From assembly GCA_964510575.1 (NCBI GenBank), contig CAZECN010000025.1:1-38256 (forward strand): a stretch of DNA of 38,256 nucleotides. Reading direction: 5' to 3'. The stretch is from CALKYB01 sp964510575 (lineage in GTDB: Bacteria; Bdellovibrionota_C; UBA2361; SZUA-149; CALKYB01). Each line of letters starts with the position of its first letter. The stretch's first letter is position 1. Shown here in pieces: positions 24,164-32,944 of this stretch. The notes beneath the pieces were generated by a model. That model was not told where the DNA came from and searched no databases. It saw nothing but the letters and a program-made list of their open reading frames with translations. Both the position numbers and the translations under genes were made by a program.

Positions 24164-24808
24164 TTAAGCGGAAAGAGCTTTAATAGAATCAAGAAAACTG
24201 CTGTGAACGGCTTGATAAAATTTTCTTTCGATTAACTCATTTCTCCATTTGGAAGTAGCCGGGAAGTCAACCAAAGAAATTTCAGCAGTTTCACAGGGGT
24301 CAAGAGCTGCTAGTAGATGAATGTCAGCTAGTGTCATTTTGTCTCCAGCTAGATTCGAGCTTTTAGAGAGCTCGGCTTCAATCACTGGCATATATTTTTG
24401 AAACCACTGTTCTCCCTCGTTGAGCGATCTAGTGTCGACCTCAGCCCCTACGAATTTATAGAACACTTTATTGAATAGAATTTTAGATACTGCATTCATT
24501 ATATGAGAAGTCGCGTAATCAGCCCATTGATCAATAAGGGCTCGTTCCTTGAGATCCGCGGGATAGAAGTCCCCCACCTTCTTCCCAGCCAAATATCGGC
24601 AGATAGCATCACTTTCAAAAAGTCTAAATCCGTTGTCATCAATGGCTGGAACTTTACCTAAGGGATGTATTGTTAAGTATTCAGGCTTCTGTCCCTCCCC
24701 CATGGCCAAGTTGATCTGGTTAAATTCATAGTCTAAATCTAGCGCCTCAGCCGTGTAGCGAACCTTATTTGCTGGGCTTGAAATATTCATTCCATAGATC
24801 TTTAACAT
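24164..24808 (-). CDS. Glutathione S-transferase
   Basis: A 214-residue cytoplasmic enzyme with the two-domain GST fold. The N-terminal thioredoxin-like domain has MLKIYGMNISSPANKVR (the catalytic Ser/Tyr region), HPLGKVPAIDD with the cis-Pro, and FESDAICRYLA with the Glu-Ser pair that binds glutathione. The C-terminal helical domain includes DKMTLADIHLLAAL with the N-capping box. The class looks theta- or phi-like; the substrate is unknown. The ATG at 24808 is chosen over an open extension to 24880 because the domain starts right here and AAAGG lies upstream. Confidence 0.85.
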   Translation of the reverse strand: MLKIYGMNISSPANKVRYTAEALDLDYEFNQINLAMGEGQKPEYLTIHPLGKVPAIDDNGFRLFESDAICRYLAGKKVGDFYPADLKERALIDQWADYATSHIMNAVSKILFNKVFYKFVGAEVDTRSLNEGEQWFQKYMPVIEAELSKSSNLAGDKMTLADIHLLAALDPCETAEISLVDFPATSKWRNELIERKFYQAVHSSFLDSIKALSA

Positions 24809-24985
24809 TGTCTTAACCTTTCTTGAGTTTCTAGTTTGTGAAAATTGGCCATATAGCTTTTCAGATCGCAAGTAAATCAAATGGCTATGGGTCTAGATAG
24901 GCCTTAGTTTCGCCCGCAAACTGTTCAAGCTAGATGAAGCAAGTTTTCCTTGTCTGACTGAAGGTAGAGATGAATACTATACCTG

Positions 24986-26125
24986 ATGGACAATGAAACA
25001 GATGAATTAGAAGTGATTGTAGTTGAGTCAGTTAGTGACTCATCAGAAGATCTCAGCCCAGCGATTAACGTCTTCGGAGCCGGAGATGAAAGCGCGTTAT
25101 TGCCTTCTGCTTCCCCGAACCAGCGTTTACAGCTCGAGTCACTGAAGTCAGTGATCGAGAATTACCTTGGGTATTACGCTCTTGGGAAAAGCCATACTGC
25201 AAGAGCAAAGCGTTATGACCTTCAGCACTTCTTGAAGTTTTTAGCTGGGCCAGGTGGCAATCCTGATAATGTTTTAGTTTCTTCCTGGACTTTGCAAGCA
25301 ACAAAAGATTTTGTTGATCATCGCTTGACCATGGGTGAAGCCCCTTCCACCGTTTCACGAAGACTTGCCACGGTTAAGCATTTTGGAAGAACTTTGGCCG
25401 AGCGAATTCATGATTTCGTTAATCCTGCCAGAGAAGCCAAAGGACCTACGATTCAACCAAGTCGTCCTCACGGACTGGAGAGGAAAGAAGTAGAGCTTCT
25501 AAGGCAAGCAGTTGCGGCTGAAACTACTGGTAGTGAGGTTTCCTACAATAATGCCAGGAATGCATTTCTTTTAGAGCTTTTGATGGCCACCGGCCTTCGA
25601 GCCGATGAGGTTAGGCTGTTGGTGATGGGTCAAATCAGCGATAACCTTGAGTGGTTGAAAAACGTAAAGACTAAAGGGAAGAAATTTAGGAACGTTTATT
25701 TGGATTCTGAAATTCGAGTCCGACTGAAATTCTACCTTGATTTTCGAGCAGTGGAGATTAAAGAAAAAGCCCCTGCTCTTAATGCACTAGCTAAGAATGA
25801 GCAGGATCGATTACCGGTTCTCCTAAGTTTTTATGGTGCAGGCGTTGCAGATCCCAGCAGTTATGGTCTTTCTCCTAAAACTATTTGGCGGATCATTGCT
25901 AGTTTTGGAAAAAAAGCTCAGACGCTTTCCTCAGAGGAAATTAGCAATTTGCACCCTCATAAGCTAAGACACACTTTTGCCCATGGCTTGCTTGAAAGTT
26001 CGAAGGATGTTCGGCTAGTGGCGCAGGCTCTGGGTCATAGTGATGTTAGAACTACAATGCGCTACACTGAGAGGGGCGACGAGGAAATTGCAAAAGCAAT
26101 CGAAGGAAAGCTCCAAGACAATTAA
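24986..26125 (+). CDS. Xer-like tyrosine recombinase with extended acidic N-terminus
   Basis: A 379-residue tyrosine recombinase that cuts and rejoins DNA through a phosphotyrosine. All catalytic residues are visible: Arg in ATGLRADEVR (about 205), Lys in VKTKGKK (about 230), HPHKLRHTF (His 325, Arg 328), LGHSDVRTTMRYT (His 351 and nucleophile Tyr 360). The SAM-like core-binding domain spans about 50-150. An acidic tail of about 45 residues precedes it, unusual for XerC/XerD. The start lacks a good ribosome site, but AAGGTAGAG precedes a tiny out-of-frame ATG reading frame whose stop (TGA) overlaps the start region, so translation may be coupled. Whether this is the chromosomal dimer resolvase or an element's integrase cannot be told. 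It is followed directly by trpE. Confidence 0.85.
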   Translation: MDNETDELEVIVVESVSDSSEDLSPAINVFGAGDESALLPSASPNQRLQLESLKSVIENYLGYYALGKSHTARAKRYDLQHFLKFLAGPGGNPDNVLVSSWTLQATKDFVDHRLTMGEAPSTVSRRLATVKHFGRTLAERIHDFVNPAREAKGPTIQPSRPHGLERKEVELLRQAVAAETTGSEVSYNNARNAFLLELLMATGLRADEVRLLVMGQISDNLEWLKNVKTKGKKFRNVYLDSEIRVRLKFYLDFRAVEIKEKAPALNALAKNEQDRLPVLLSFYGAGVADPSSYGLSPKTIWRIIASFGKKAQTLSSEEISNLHPHKLRHTFAHGLLESSKDVRLVAQALGHSDVRTTMRYTERGDEEIAKAIEGKLQDN

Positions 26126-26204
26126 ACCTAAAGCATTTTCATTCAGTGACAGTGGTTCTAAGCATCGTTTTAAACGTTGTTATCAGCTGAAGCCCTCTTT
26201 TCTA

Positions 26205-27548
26205 GTGGCTGAGCTTGTTAGCCGAATGATTGAAAGCCCAACATTTAGCTCAGATAATTACTTTATCTGGGAAAGTTCTGATACTAAGCAAGGGGATAGA
26301 TGGAAGCGCCCTAGGTTTTCTGAAGTCGTTCTGAACCCAGATTTGGTTCTTAGCCTTAAAGATAGCTCCTTGTTTTTGAATGACTCTCGCCTAGAGGTTA
26401 AAAATCAAGATCCTCTTTCCTTGCTCGAGAGTTATTTTGAGAGCTTTAGTGAGGCTAATATAGAAGACAAGATTTCTCTACCGTGTTTTGGAGTGTTGGC
26501 CTATGACTCCGCACGTTTCTTTGAACCTAGTACGGAAATAGAAGCTAAGACTTCCGACCCTGATCTTTTGACTATCTTCCCGGGTTGTCTTCTTCGTTTT
26601 GACCGAGAGAAAAATGAACTATCGGGCTGGGCTAGTAAAGAAGAGCACTCGGCTATCCGACAGGTGGTAGACTCCGAGCAGTTTGAAAATTATCTAGATA
26701 CCTTTAAATTCCCAGAAAAGGCTGAAAGCCGATTTTCTAAAGAGGAGTTTGTAGCCAAGGTTGATCGAGCTAAGGATTATATCACTGCTGGAGATGCTTT
26801 TCAGATCGTTCTAGCAAACTGCTTTACCTCAAGGCTGGAAGAGGCTGACCCTTTAAAAGCTTTTTCCCTTCTAGCCTCTAAAAACCCCTCCCCTTTTCAT
26901 TATTGTGCCAATACAAATACCGAAACTGGTAGCTGGGCTTTGGTTGGTGCTTCACCAGAGCTTTATCTTAAGGGGCAAAAAGATGAGCAAATCAGCATGA
27001 GACTGGTTGCTGGAACTTACCCTCGCTCTGAAAATAGCGATTTGCAGCAAAAAGAGCTTTTAAAGGAAGATCCAAAAGAGCGAGCTGAACATTTTATGTT
27101 GGTAGACCATGCTAGAAACGATATTGGCCGCTCTTCTAAAGTTGGTTCAGTTGAGCCTGTAGATTTACTTACTGTTGAAAGCTATCGAGATGTGCACCAT
27201 CTAGTGTCAGAGGTTCGTGGAAAACCTGTATTGAGTCTTTTTGAGAGTTTTAAAAACTGTTTTCCAATTGCCACACTCACTGGCACCCCGAAGGTTCGTG
27301 CCATGCAAATTATTGAAGAGCTAGAAGGTTCTCGGGGAGTTTTTGGAGGCTCGGTCTTTCGTATGACTTGTGATGGATCGCTTAACTCTTCTGTTATTAT
27401 TCGCTCTATGGTGATTGAGGGAGATAGAGCTAGAGTTAATGCGGGCTGCGGAGTTGTGTATGATTCGGATTCTGAACGAGAAAACGAAGAGTGTCGGTGG
27501 AAGGCAGAGGCTTTATTTGGGAAAAGAAGTGATACTCCTGATAGATAA
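26205..27548 (+). CDS. trpE: Anthranilate synthase component I-like (TrpE/PabB family)
   Basis: A chorismate-using enzyme of the TrpE/PabB family that makes anthranilate (or aminodeoxychorismate) from chorismate with ammonia from its glutaminase partner. Motifs: AGDAFQIVLANCF, GASPELYL, RLVAGTYPRS, EDPKERAEHFMLVDHARNDIG, VESYRDVHHLVS, and TLTGTPKVRAMQIIEELE. The ending ENEECRWKAEALF is typical. Start is uncertain: GTG 26205 and ATG 26226 are both possible, neither with a clear ribosome site, and an upstream frame runs back into the recombinase gene. N-terminal WESSDTKQGDRWKRPRFSEV replaces the usual ES...RYS segment. TrpE is favoured over PabB by HARNDIG and the neighbouring amidotransferase, but this is not certain. 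It overlaps that gene by 20 bases. Confidence 0.8.
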   Translation: MAELVSRMIESPTFSSDNYFIWESSDTKQGDRWKRPRFSEVVLNPDLVLSLKDSSLFLNDSRLEVKNQDPLSLLESYFESFSEANIEDKISLPCFGVLAYDSARFFEPSTEIEAKTSDPDLLTIFPGCLLRFDREKNELSGWASKEEHSAIRQVVDSEQFENYLDTFKFPEKAESRFSKEEFVAKVDRAKDYITAGDAFQIVLANCFTSRLEEADPLKAFSLLASKNPSPFHYCANTNTETGSWALVGASPELYLKGQKDEQISMRLVAGTYPRSENSDLQQKELLKEDPKERAEHFMLVDHARNDIGRSSKVGSVEPVDLLTVESYRDVHHLVSEVRGKPVLSLFESFKNCFPIATLTGTPKVRAMQIIEELEGSRGVFGGSVFRMTCDGSLNSSVIIRSMVIEGDRARVNAGCGVVYDSDSERENEECRWKAEALFGKRSDTPDR

Positions 27549-28110
27549 TTACGATTCTTTTAGCTACAACCTCTTTCAGTACATCTCCGAGGTTGCTTCT
27601 GAGCATGAAATAGAAGTGATAAGGAATGATAAGTTTCTTGTAGATGAGGTGCTTAAGAATAGGCCTGATTACATAGTTCTCTCACCAGGACCTTGTGCCC
27701 CTGATCAAGCTGGCTCAGGGCTGGAATTAGTCAAGGCTGTGGCTGGTAAGATTCCTCTACTTGGTGTTTGTTTAGGACATCAAACTATTGCTCAGGCTCT
27801 TGGGGCTAAAGTGGTTAGGGCAAAACTTCCTGTGCACGGTAAGCAGGACTTAATTGAGCACGACTCTAAAGGAGTATTCACTTCTCTCCCTTCCCCGTTG
27901 AAAGTGGCTCGTTATCATTCACTTACGGTCGAGGAAAGTAGCTTACCTGAAAAATTTGAAATATCAGCTCGTAGTATTGAGTCTGGGGAGATTATGGCTT
28001 TTCGTCACTTGGAACTTCCAGCCGTGGTAGGTTTACAGTTTCATCCGGAGTCTATACTAACTCCAGACGGTAAGTTACTGCTTAAAAGCTTCTTCAAGGC
28101 TGTCAAATAG
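27529..28110 (+). CDS. trpG: Anthranilate synthase component II, glutamine amidotransferase
   Basis: A 193-residue class I glutamine amidotransferase that feeds ammonia to the preceding chorismate enzyme. It has LIDNYDSFSYNLFQ at the start, VLSPGPCAP, LGVCLGHQTIAQALG with the nucleophile Cys, and VVGLQFHPESILT with the catalytic His and Glu. The start is a GTG at 27529 preceded by GGAAAAGAA, inside the end of the upstream gene, so the two are translationally coupled. An open extension upstream belongs to the trpE frame region and is rejected. Some bacteria use one such subunit for both tryptophan and folate synthesis; no other trp gene is present here. Confidence 0.88.
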   Translation: MILLIDNYDSFSYNLFQYISEVASEHEIEVIRNDKFLVDEVLKNRPDYIVLSPGPCAPDQAGSGLELVKAVAGKIPLLGVCLGHQTIAQALGAKVVRAKLPVHGKQDLIEHDSKGVFTSLPSPLKVARYHSLTVEESSLPEKFEISARSIESGEIMAFRHLELPAVVGLQFHPESILTPDGKLLLKSFFKAVK

Positions 28111-28327
28111 TTCAGTAATTACATGGTCTTACGGGGCCAATTTGGTTTAAGAATTAATTTGAAGCAAACTCCCGCTAAACGCGGACTATAGGGGGAGTGG
28201 TGAATTTGAAGTTCTTAAAGTGGGATAAATCAGATTTTGGTTCTTCAATCTCCCTCTAGGTTTTTGAAATCTAGGAACCCAGTTGCTGTTCCTGGATATG
28301 TTTTTAAATCATTATTGTGAGTTTGTT

Positions 28328-28975
28328 ATGGAAAGGAATTCTAACATTAGTAGAAATGAGGACGGAAGCACTTTACTTTCTTTGATAGTGCTATGCGGCG
28401 CCTTAGTTCTTTACGTTAAGTATGCTTATTTTCAGCTCTTTGAAAGCCAAGGTATTGTCGCTGATGTCGTGTTGTTCATAATGCTGACTGCTATTCTCTT
28501 TTGTTTCTTTGGTGGACTTTTCCTTTGGGCTAATGGCAGTAAATCGAATCGTAGGGTAGTTAAAGAGAATAAGTCTAGGATGAAAGAGCTGGCTACTTTA
28601 ATCGACGAAACTCAGGCTAAGCTACTTCAGGTTGAAACAGGAGTTAGGACTCATAAAGTTTCAATTCGGCCAGCTGGAACAGAGAGTTTGTCTGCAATCA
28701 GATCGATTCTAAGTTCCATGAGAGAGAGATACAACATGGCTGGAAGCCTAATCACTCATAGAAAGAAGATTTCTAACATTGAAGCTTGGGAAATCCTAAA
28801 TGGTAATCTTGAAGACACGAAGGACTGTTACAGTTCTTTAATTCAGGGTGGAGATAGCACTTTAGCTATCCCTGCTAACTTATTAAATAGAAAACTTGAA
28901 GAGCTTTTTCGAATTGTAACGGCAGAGACTCTAATGTTGGATGTTTCTATTCTTAACGAAAGAATGGTCGCCTAG
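28328..28975 (+). CDS. Membrane protein with soluble helical domain, unknown function
   Basis: About 215 residues. Two membrane helices near the N-terminus (roughly 15-35 and 44-66), then a cytoplasmic or periplasmic helical region with Lys/Glu-rich heptads (VKENKSRMKELATLIDETQA). I do not recognise the family. Starts at 28298 (ATG) and 28283 (TTG) are alternatives with equally weak ribosome sites. It is followed directly by a strong terminator and is probably transcribed alone. Confidence 0.55.
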   Translation: MERNSNISRNEDGSTLLSLIVLCGALVLYVKYAYFQLFESQGIVADVVLFIMLTAILFCFFGGLFLWANGSKSNRRVVKENKSRMKELATLIDETQAKLLQVETGVRTHKVSIRPAGTESLSAIRSILSSMRERYNMAGSLITHRKKISNIEAWEILNGNLEDTKDCYSSLIQGGDSTLAIPANLLNRKLEELFRIVTAETLMLDVSILNERMVA

Positions 28976-29000
28976 TATAAAAAATACCTAGGATTAAAAA

Positions 29001-29028
29001 GAGCCCGGTTACTATACCGGGCTTTTTT
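29001..29028 (+). terminator. Intrinsic terminator after the membrane protein gene
   Basis: AGCCCGGT, loop TACTAT, ACCGGGCT, then TTTTTT. A perfect 8-bp stem and T tract about 25 bases after the stop codon make it a textbook rho-independent terminator. Confidence 0.93.
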
Positions 29029-29080
29029 ATTGTCTGTTATTTACCTTGCGCGGCTAAGGTTCAGCTAGTATCCGTTCAGA

Positions 29081-30025
29081 ATGAACATCAATCAGTTAAG
29101 AGAATTACATTCTATCCCTGAGCGAGTAGAGTTTGAAACTTGGCGTGATTTCTCCCCTGCTGTCAGGCTAAGAGCTGCAGACAGTGAGATGCTAGTTTCT
29201 CTCTATGGCGGACAGTTGCTTAGCTGTAGGATTGGGCAACAGGATTTATTCTGGCTTAGCCCCTGCCCTTTTACTGAGATTGGAAAAGCCATCAGAGGAG
29301 GTGTGCCAATTCTCTTTCCATGGTTTGGCCCAAGTTTAGTCAACGACGATCATCCCTCCCATGGATTTGCCAGAACTTCCTTTTTTAAAGTTAACTCGAC
29401 CTCAACCACAGAGTTGACGACCACTCTAGAACTGTCTCTTAGTGATTCGGAGGAAAGCTTAAAACTATGGCCTTATAGGTTTGAATTAACAGTTAGGTTT
29501 AAGCTTGGGCTGGATATTTCTGGTTCAATGGACAATCAAAAAGGAGCTTCGGTAGAGCTTGAAGTAAAGAATACTGCTGAAGAGGCTTTTTCTTGGTCAG
29601 GAGGGCTTCACTCTTACTTTAGTGTCGCAAATGCCAGAAATAGTACAGTCGACGTTCCTTCGCAACGATATTTCGACAACCTTAGCAAACAAATTCAGGA
29701 CGAGCAGCGGCAAGTAGTAAGTTTTGCTGAAGAGGTGGATCGAGTCTATTTGCAGGGCAAATCTGAGTCTGGTCTAAATGATTCAGACGGTAATAGAGAG
29801 CTCAAAGTAAAACACTCTGGACATGACTCAGTAGTCGTTTGGAACCCTGGTCCTGGCTCCAAGAAGAGTGACATGCCAAGTTCTGAGGAATTTATCTGCG
29901 TGGAGACTACTTGTGGTGCTGCTGAGAGAGTCATTGAAAAGCTGCCGAAGCTTAAACCAGGGCAAACTGCAGCTCTTTCATTTACAAGCTGGATTTTTGG
30001 CACAAAAAAAGCCTGCCTCGGTTAA
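29081..30025 (+). CDS. D-hexose-6-phosphate mutarotase (YeaD-like)
   Basis: A 314-residue enzyme of the aldose 1-epimerase superfamily, in the glucose-6-phosphate 1-epimerase branch. It interconverts alpha and beta forms of hexose 6-phosphates in the cytoplasm. Motifs: KAIRGGVPILFPWFGP (Arg and Gly-rich phosphate-binding segment), SHGFAR with a catalytic His, SGGLHSYF with the second His, and SVVVWNPGPGSKKSDM followed by EEFICVETTCG, with the catalytic Glu. An insertion of about ten residues after FKLGLDISG is not typical. The 3' end of the gene lies inside the terminator hairpin of the opposite gene. Confidence 0.85.
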   Translation: MNINQLRELHSIPERVEFETWRDFSPAVRLRAADSEMLVSLYGGQLLSCRIGQQDLFWLSPCPFTEIGKAIRGGVPILFPWFGPSLVNDDHPSHGFARTSFFKVNSTSTTELTTTLELSLSDSEESLKLWPYRFELTVRFKLGLDISGSMDNQKGASVELEVKNTAEEAFSWSGGLHSYFSVANARNSTVDVPSQRYFDNLSKQIQDEQRQVVSFAEEVDRVYLQGKSESGLNDSDGNRELKVKHSGHDSVVVWNPGPGSKKSDMPSSEEFICVETTCGAAERVIEKLPKLKPGQTAALSFTSWIFGTKKACLG

Positions 30026-30037
30026 GAGAGCAGGCTT
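30004..30037 (-). terminator. Intrinsic terminator of the FHA gene, overlapping the epimerase stop
   Basis: AAGCCTGC (30009-30016) pairs with GCAGGCTT (30030-30037). On the minus strand the stem is followed by seven T (30004-30010 in plus coordinates). It lies 25 bases after the stop codon of the FHA-domain gene and also covers the last codons and the TAA of the convergent epimerase gene. Confidence 0.85.
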
Positions 30038-30061
30038 CTAAGGTCCCTTGAAGGAAAGGAC

Positions 30062-31147
30062 TTAGGCTTTAGCAATCTGCTTTAAAACGAATCCGTCCTT
30101 CTTAGCTACAATTGAAACATCGGTGCTTTCGGGGACATTTTCAATAACGTATTTTCCGTTTTCGTCAGTAACTGTTTTACCAAACTTGCCACTGTCTATT
30201 TCAACTCCAGCCAAAGCTTTTCCTTTGTTCTTAACTATTCCACTAATAGAAAGAAGTTGAACCGCTTTGAATTCGACATTACTGTCTTCAGACAAGTTTC
30301 CAGAGCACTTTTCGGAGCTGAATACGAAGCCATCCTTGGAAGCAGCAATCTCAAACGGGCTGTCTTCAGTAATATCAATGAAGCTGAATACTCCCCCAGC
30401 TCCAGTTGTAGACGTGCCGTGAACTCCTCCGTCGATTTTAACTCCTTCGACTGGTTTTCCATGATGCAGAACCCTTCCGCTGAGTTTAAGCAGGCGGGTT
30501 GCTTCGAAGTCGAAATCTAAAACTTTATCAGTTTTCACATTCGCTATGCATGTGGTTTCTGAGGAGCCACTATTCGAGCTGGATGCTTTGTTTTCGGTGT
30601 AAGTTTTTTTATTCAAAGCTTCAGCTGGAGTTTTACCTGAGCTTGGCTTGACTTCAACTGGTTTAACTTCAGCTTGTTGCGCTTTAACTGGGGCAGCTTT
30701 GTCCTCTTTTAATTTCAAGATTTCTATCTTTTTGCTTGCAGTAATCTTGTCAGTCACAGTTTCGCTAGCCACGGGCTGAACCTTTTTCTTGCTGAAAAAC
30801 TTCACCCCGTTTTTGATCGAAGAGCTGTAGATAGAAGTAGCCAAGGTAAAGTCTCCTATTTTCAATTCTTCCTCCGGAGAAACCTCTACTTCTTTATAGG
30901 CTTTAATCTTTTTGTCTCCTACGGAAACCCCAGCAGAACTTCCAAGATCAGTGACGTAAATCTTGTTGTTGTCTTTGTCTTCACCGACAGTTCTGATTCT
31001 TATATGCCGATCAGATACACCTTCTTGATCCAGAACAAAGTCGTTGCTGGAGTGGCGCCCTACTACAATCTCTTTTTTATTGTAGTCCTTCACAATTGGC
31101 CTGAACGTGCCATTTTTAGATGATTTTATTGAAATTCTCAGTGACAT
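30062..31147 (-). CDS. FHA-domain protein with two Ig-like regulatory domains
   Basis: A 361-residue protein. The N-terminal forkhead-associated domain (about 1-100) reads phosphothreonine peptides: VGRHSSNDFVL, VSDRHIRI and VTDLGSSAGVSVG carry the conserved Gly-Arg, Ser and His and the terminal Asn-like position (here Ser). A Lys/Ala/Glu/Ser linker (about 110-215) follows, then two beta-sandwich units like carboxypeptidase regulatory domains (GRVLHHGKPVEGVKIDGG and GIVKNKGKALAGVEIDSG). The ATG at 31147 has AGGAGG upstream; an open extension to 31246 is not needed. A tie to a Ser/Thr kinase is usual for FHA proteins, but none is in this window. Confidence 0.8.
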   Translation of the reverse strand: MSLRISIKSSKNGTFRPIVKDYNKKEIVVGRHSSNDFVLDQEGVSDRHIRIRTVGEDKDNNKIYVTDLGSSAGVSVGDKKIKAYKEVEVSPEEELKIGDFTLATSIYSSSIKNGVKFFSKKKVQPVASETVTDKITASKKIEILKLKEDKAAPVKAQQAEVKPVEVKPSSGKTPAEALNKKTYTENKASSSNSGSSETTCIANVKTDKVLDFDFEATRLLKLSGRVLHHGKPVEGVKIDGGVHGTSTTGAGGVFSFIDITEDSPFEIAASKDGFVFSSEKCSGNLSEDSNVEFKAVQLLSISGIVKNKGKALAGVEIDSGKFGKTVTDENGKYVIENVPESTDVSIVAKKDGFVLKQIAKA

Positions 31148-31370
31148 AGCAGTAATTGCCCTCCTAGGTAAAAATTGAAAGTCGGCTCTAGATGGTTCCA
31201 TCTTTACGCGCAAGTTCCAAGTTACACTTGATTCCAAAAATTTCAATTAAGCGATTAATTAGATGCTGTTAATAAGCTGGTAGCAGTGTTGATAACTTAA
31301 GCTGAGGATGTGAAGAAAGGCTCGAAAGCCTTTTGATATCGATCTGTTTGGAAAAGGACCCTTAGGGCTA

Positions 31371-31988
31371 TTAGATTGGCGTGACTGATAAAAAGTTAAA
31401 CACTAGCACCTGGACTAGGCCAATAATGAAACCAATTAAAGCCCCTAGTCTTTCTATCTCTTTTAGCTCACGTCCCATTACTTGGTGGGTTAGTTTTTCT
31501 AGTTCATCAAGATCGTAGTTAAGGATTTTTTGTTCAATTTGTTTTTGAAACGAGATCCCAGCACTGACGGGAGTAACCACTTTTTCGATTATTCCAGGAA
31601 GCTCTCTGCGAATAAGGGACTTGTGCTTTTCCTTCATGCTTCGCACGGCGTCGCTTTCGAAAACATTCGCTAATAAAGGATTGCGGCCGAGAGTGTTGAG
31701 GAAAAAACTATCAATTTGCTTTTCAAAGACTTCGACTAAACTGTCTGCCATTTCTGGGCTTGAAAGGGCCTCTCTAATCACGTCTTCTGCAAGAAACTCC
31801 TCTTGAACAGCTTCAGCTATATCTTTCGCTAGCGCCGCTTTCCTGCGAGGAATAACTCCATGAATGGAGAACGGTCCAATACCTAGCTTCTCTCTTGGAT
31901 GATAGAGCATTCGGACTGCGAGGATATTAGTTCCCCAGCCAATCAACCCTGAAATCAGGGGGATTAGCAGATAAATTGCATAGGACAT
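31371..31988 (-). CDS. DUF445-family membrane protein
   Basis: A 205-residue protein of the DUF445/YheB family, function unknown. The N-terminal helix with LISGLIGWGTNILAVRMLYH and PREKLGIGPFSIHGVIP is the family signature. A helical middle follows (residues 55-165), and a second membrane helix at the end (LGALIGFIIGLVQVLVFNFL). Both ends are in the membrane. It lies 33 bases after the zinc peptidase gene on the same strand, so the two may be co-transcribed. Confidence 0.85.
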   Translation of the reverse strand: MSYAIYLLIPLISGLIGWGTNILAVRMLYHPREKLGIGPFSIHGVIPRRKAALAKDIAEAVQEEFLAEDVIREALSSPEMADSLVEVFEKQIDSFFLNTLGRNPLLANVFESDAVRSMKEKHKSLIRRELPGIIEKVVTPVSAGISFQKQIEQKILNYDLDELEKLTHQVMGRELKEIERLGALIGFIIGLVQVLVFNFLSVTPI

Positions 31989-32021
31989 CTTAAAGCCAAC
32001 TTGCCGGTCTTTGGCAGCAAG

Positions 32022-32705
32022 TTAGTTTCTACGGTTTCCGCCAATTAACCCAGCTCGGTAGGCGTAATATAGCAGGTAGAGAATAGAGGATACTGTTGCT
32101 GCTACATAAGTCAGGGCTGCAGCATCAAGTACTTTATCTACTGTTTTATACTCTCCTTCGGTAATCATTCCCTGTTCAAGCAGTATATTCTTTGCCCGAC
32201 TACTGGCGTTAAATTCTACGGGCAGATTTACTAATTGAAATATCACAGTTAAGCTGAACAGTGCGATACCCCCGATCATAATTGCTTGACTGCCTGTCAT
32301 TGCTCCAGCCATGAAAACCATCATTGACATTCCCCCACCTGCGTTAGCTATCGGGACAATCCCATTTCTAAGAACCAAGGCCCCGTATCTGTCGGCATCC
32401 TGAATAGCATGCCCAACTTCGTGAGCGGCGATTCCGAGAGCGGCTAAGGAGCTTCCTTGGTAAACATCAGGACTTAGTCTCAGCATCTTTGCTTTGGGAT
32501 CGTAGTGGTCGCTCATCTGACCTTGAACCATCTCAATGCCTACATTACTAATTCCTTTAGCATCCAAGATTTTCTGGGCTGTGTCTCTACCGGTGAGGCC
32601 GCTAGCCGCCATCACGCTAACGCCTTTAGCGTAAGCCGATTTAAGCCTCCATTTAGCAAGCATGCCTATTCCCGCTACTATAGCCATTACGAGGTAGTAT
32701 CCCAT
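32022..32705 (-). CDS. YugP-like membrane zinc metallopeptidase
   Basis: A 227-residue membrane peptidase of the YugP/DUF2265 family. The motif IAAHEVGHAIQDAD contains HExxH for zinc and catalysis, with LPVEFNASSRAKNIL further on, the EFxAS segment that supplies the third ligand. An N-terminal membrane helix and about three later ones surround it. AAGGAG lies six bases before the ATG. The family is poorly studied. It is followed by the DUF445 gene, with which it could share a role in envelope maintenance (inference). Confidence 0.87.
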   Translation of the reverse strand: MGYYLVMAIVAGIGMLAKWRLKSAYAKGVSVMAASGLTGRDTAQKILDAKGISNVGIEMVQGQMSDHYDPKAKMLRLSPDVYQGSSLAALGIAAHEVGHAIQDADRYGALVLRNGIVPIANAGGGMSMMVFMAGAMTGSQAIMIGGIALFSLTVIFQLVNLPVEFNASSRAKNILLEQGMITEGEYKTVDKVLDAAALTYVAATVSSILYLLYYAYRAGLIGGNRRN

Positions 32706-32944
32706 GGTTGTCTCCTTAATTTGAGGGCATTCCTGTCGCCACTACTAACTTAACCACGTTTAAAAACTACGCAAGTTTTATCCTAAATATCCATAACCAC
32801 CTGTTTTTATTTTTTAAAGTAGGGAGGCAGTGGATTAAAAAGTGAGAAAATATAGCTATTTATATTGCCTCTAGGTTTAGTTTACACTAATATTTACACA
32901 TATTCTGCACATATTTTAACCTGCTGTTTTTGCTTACATTGGCT

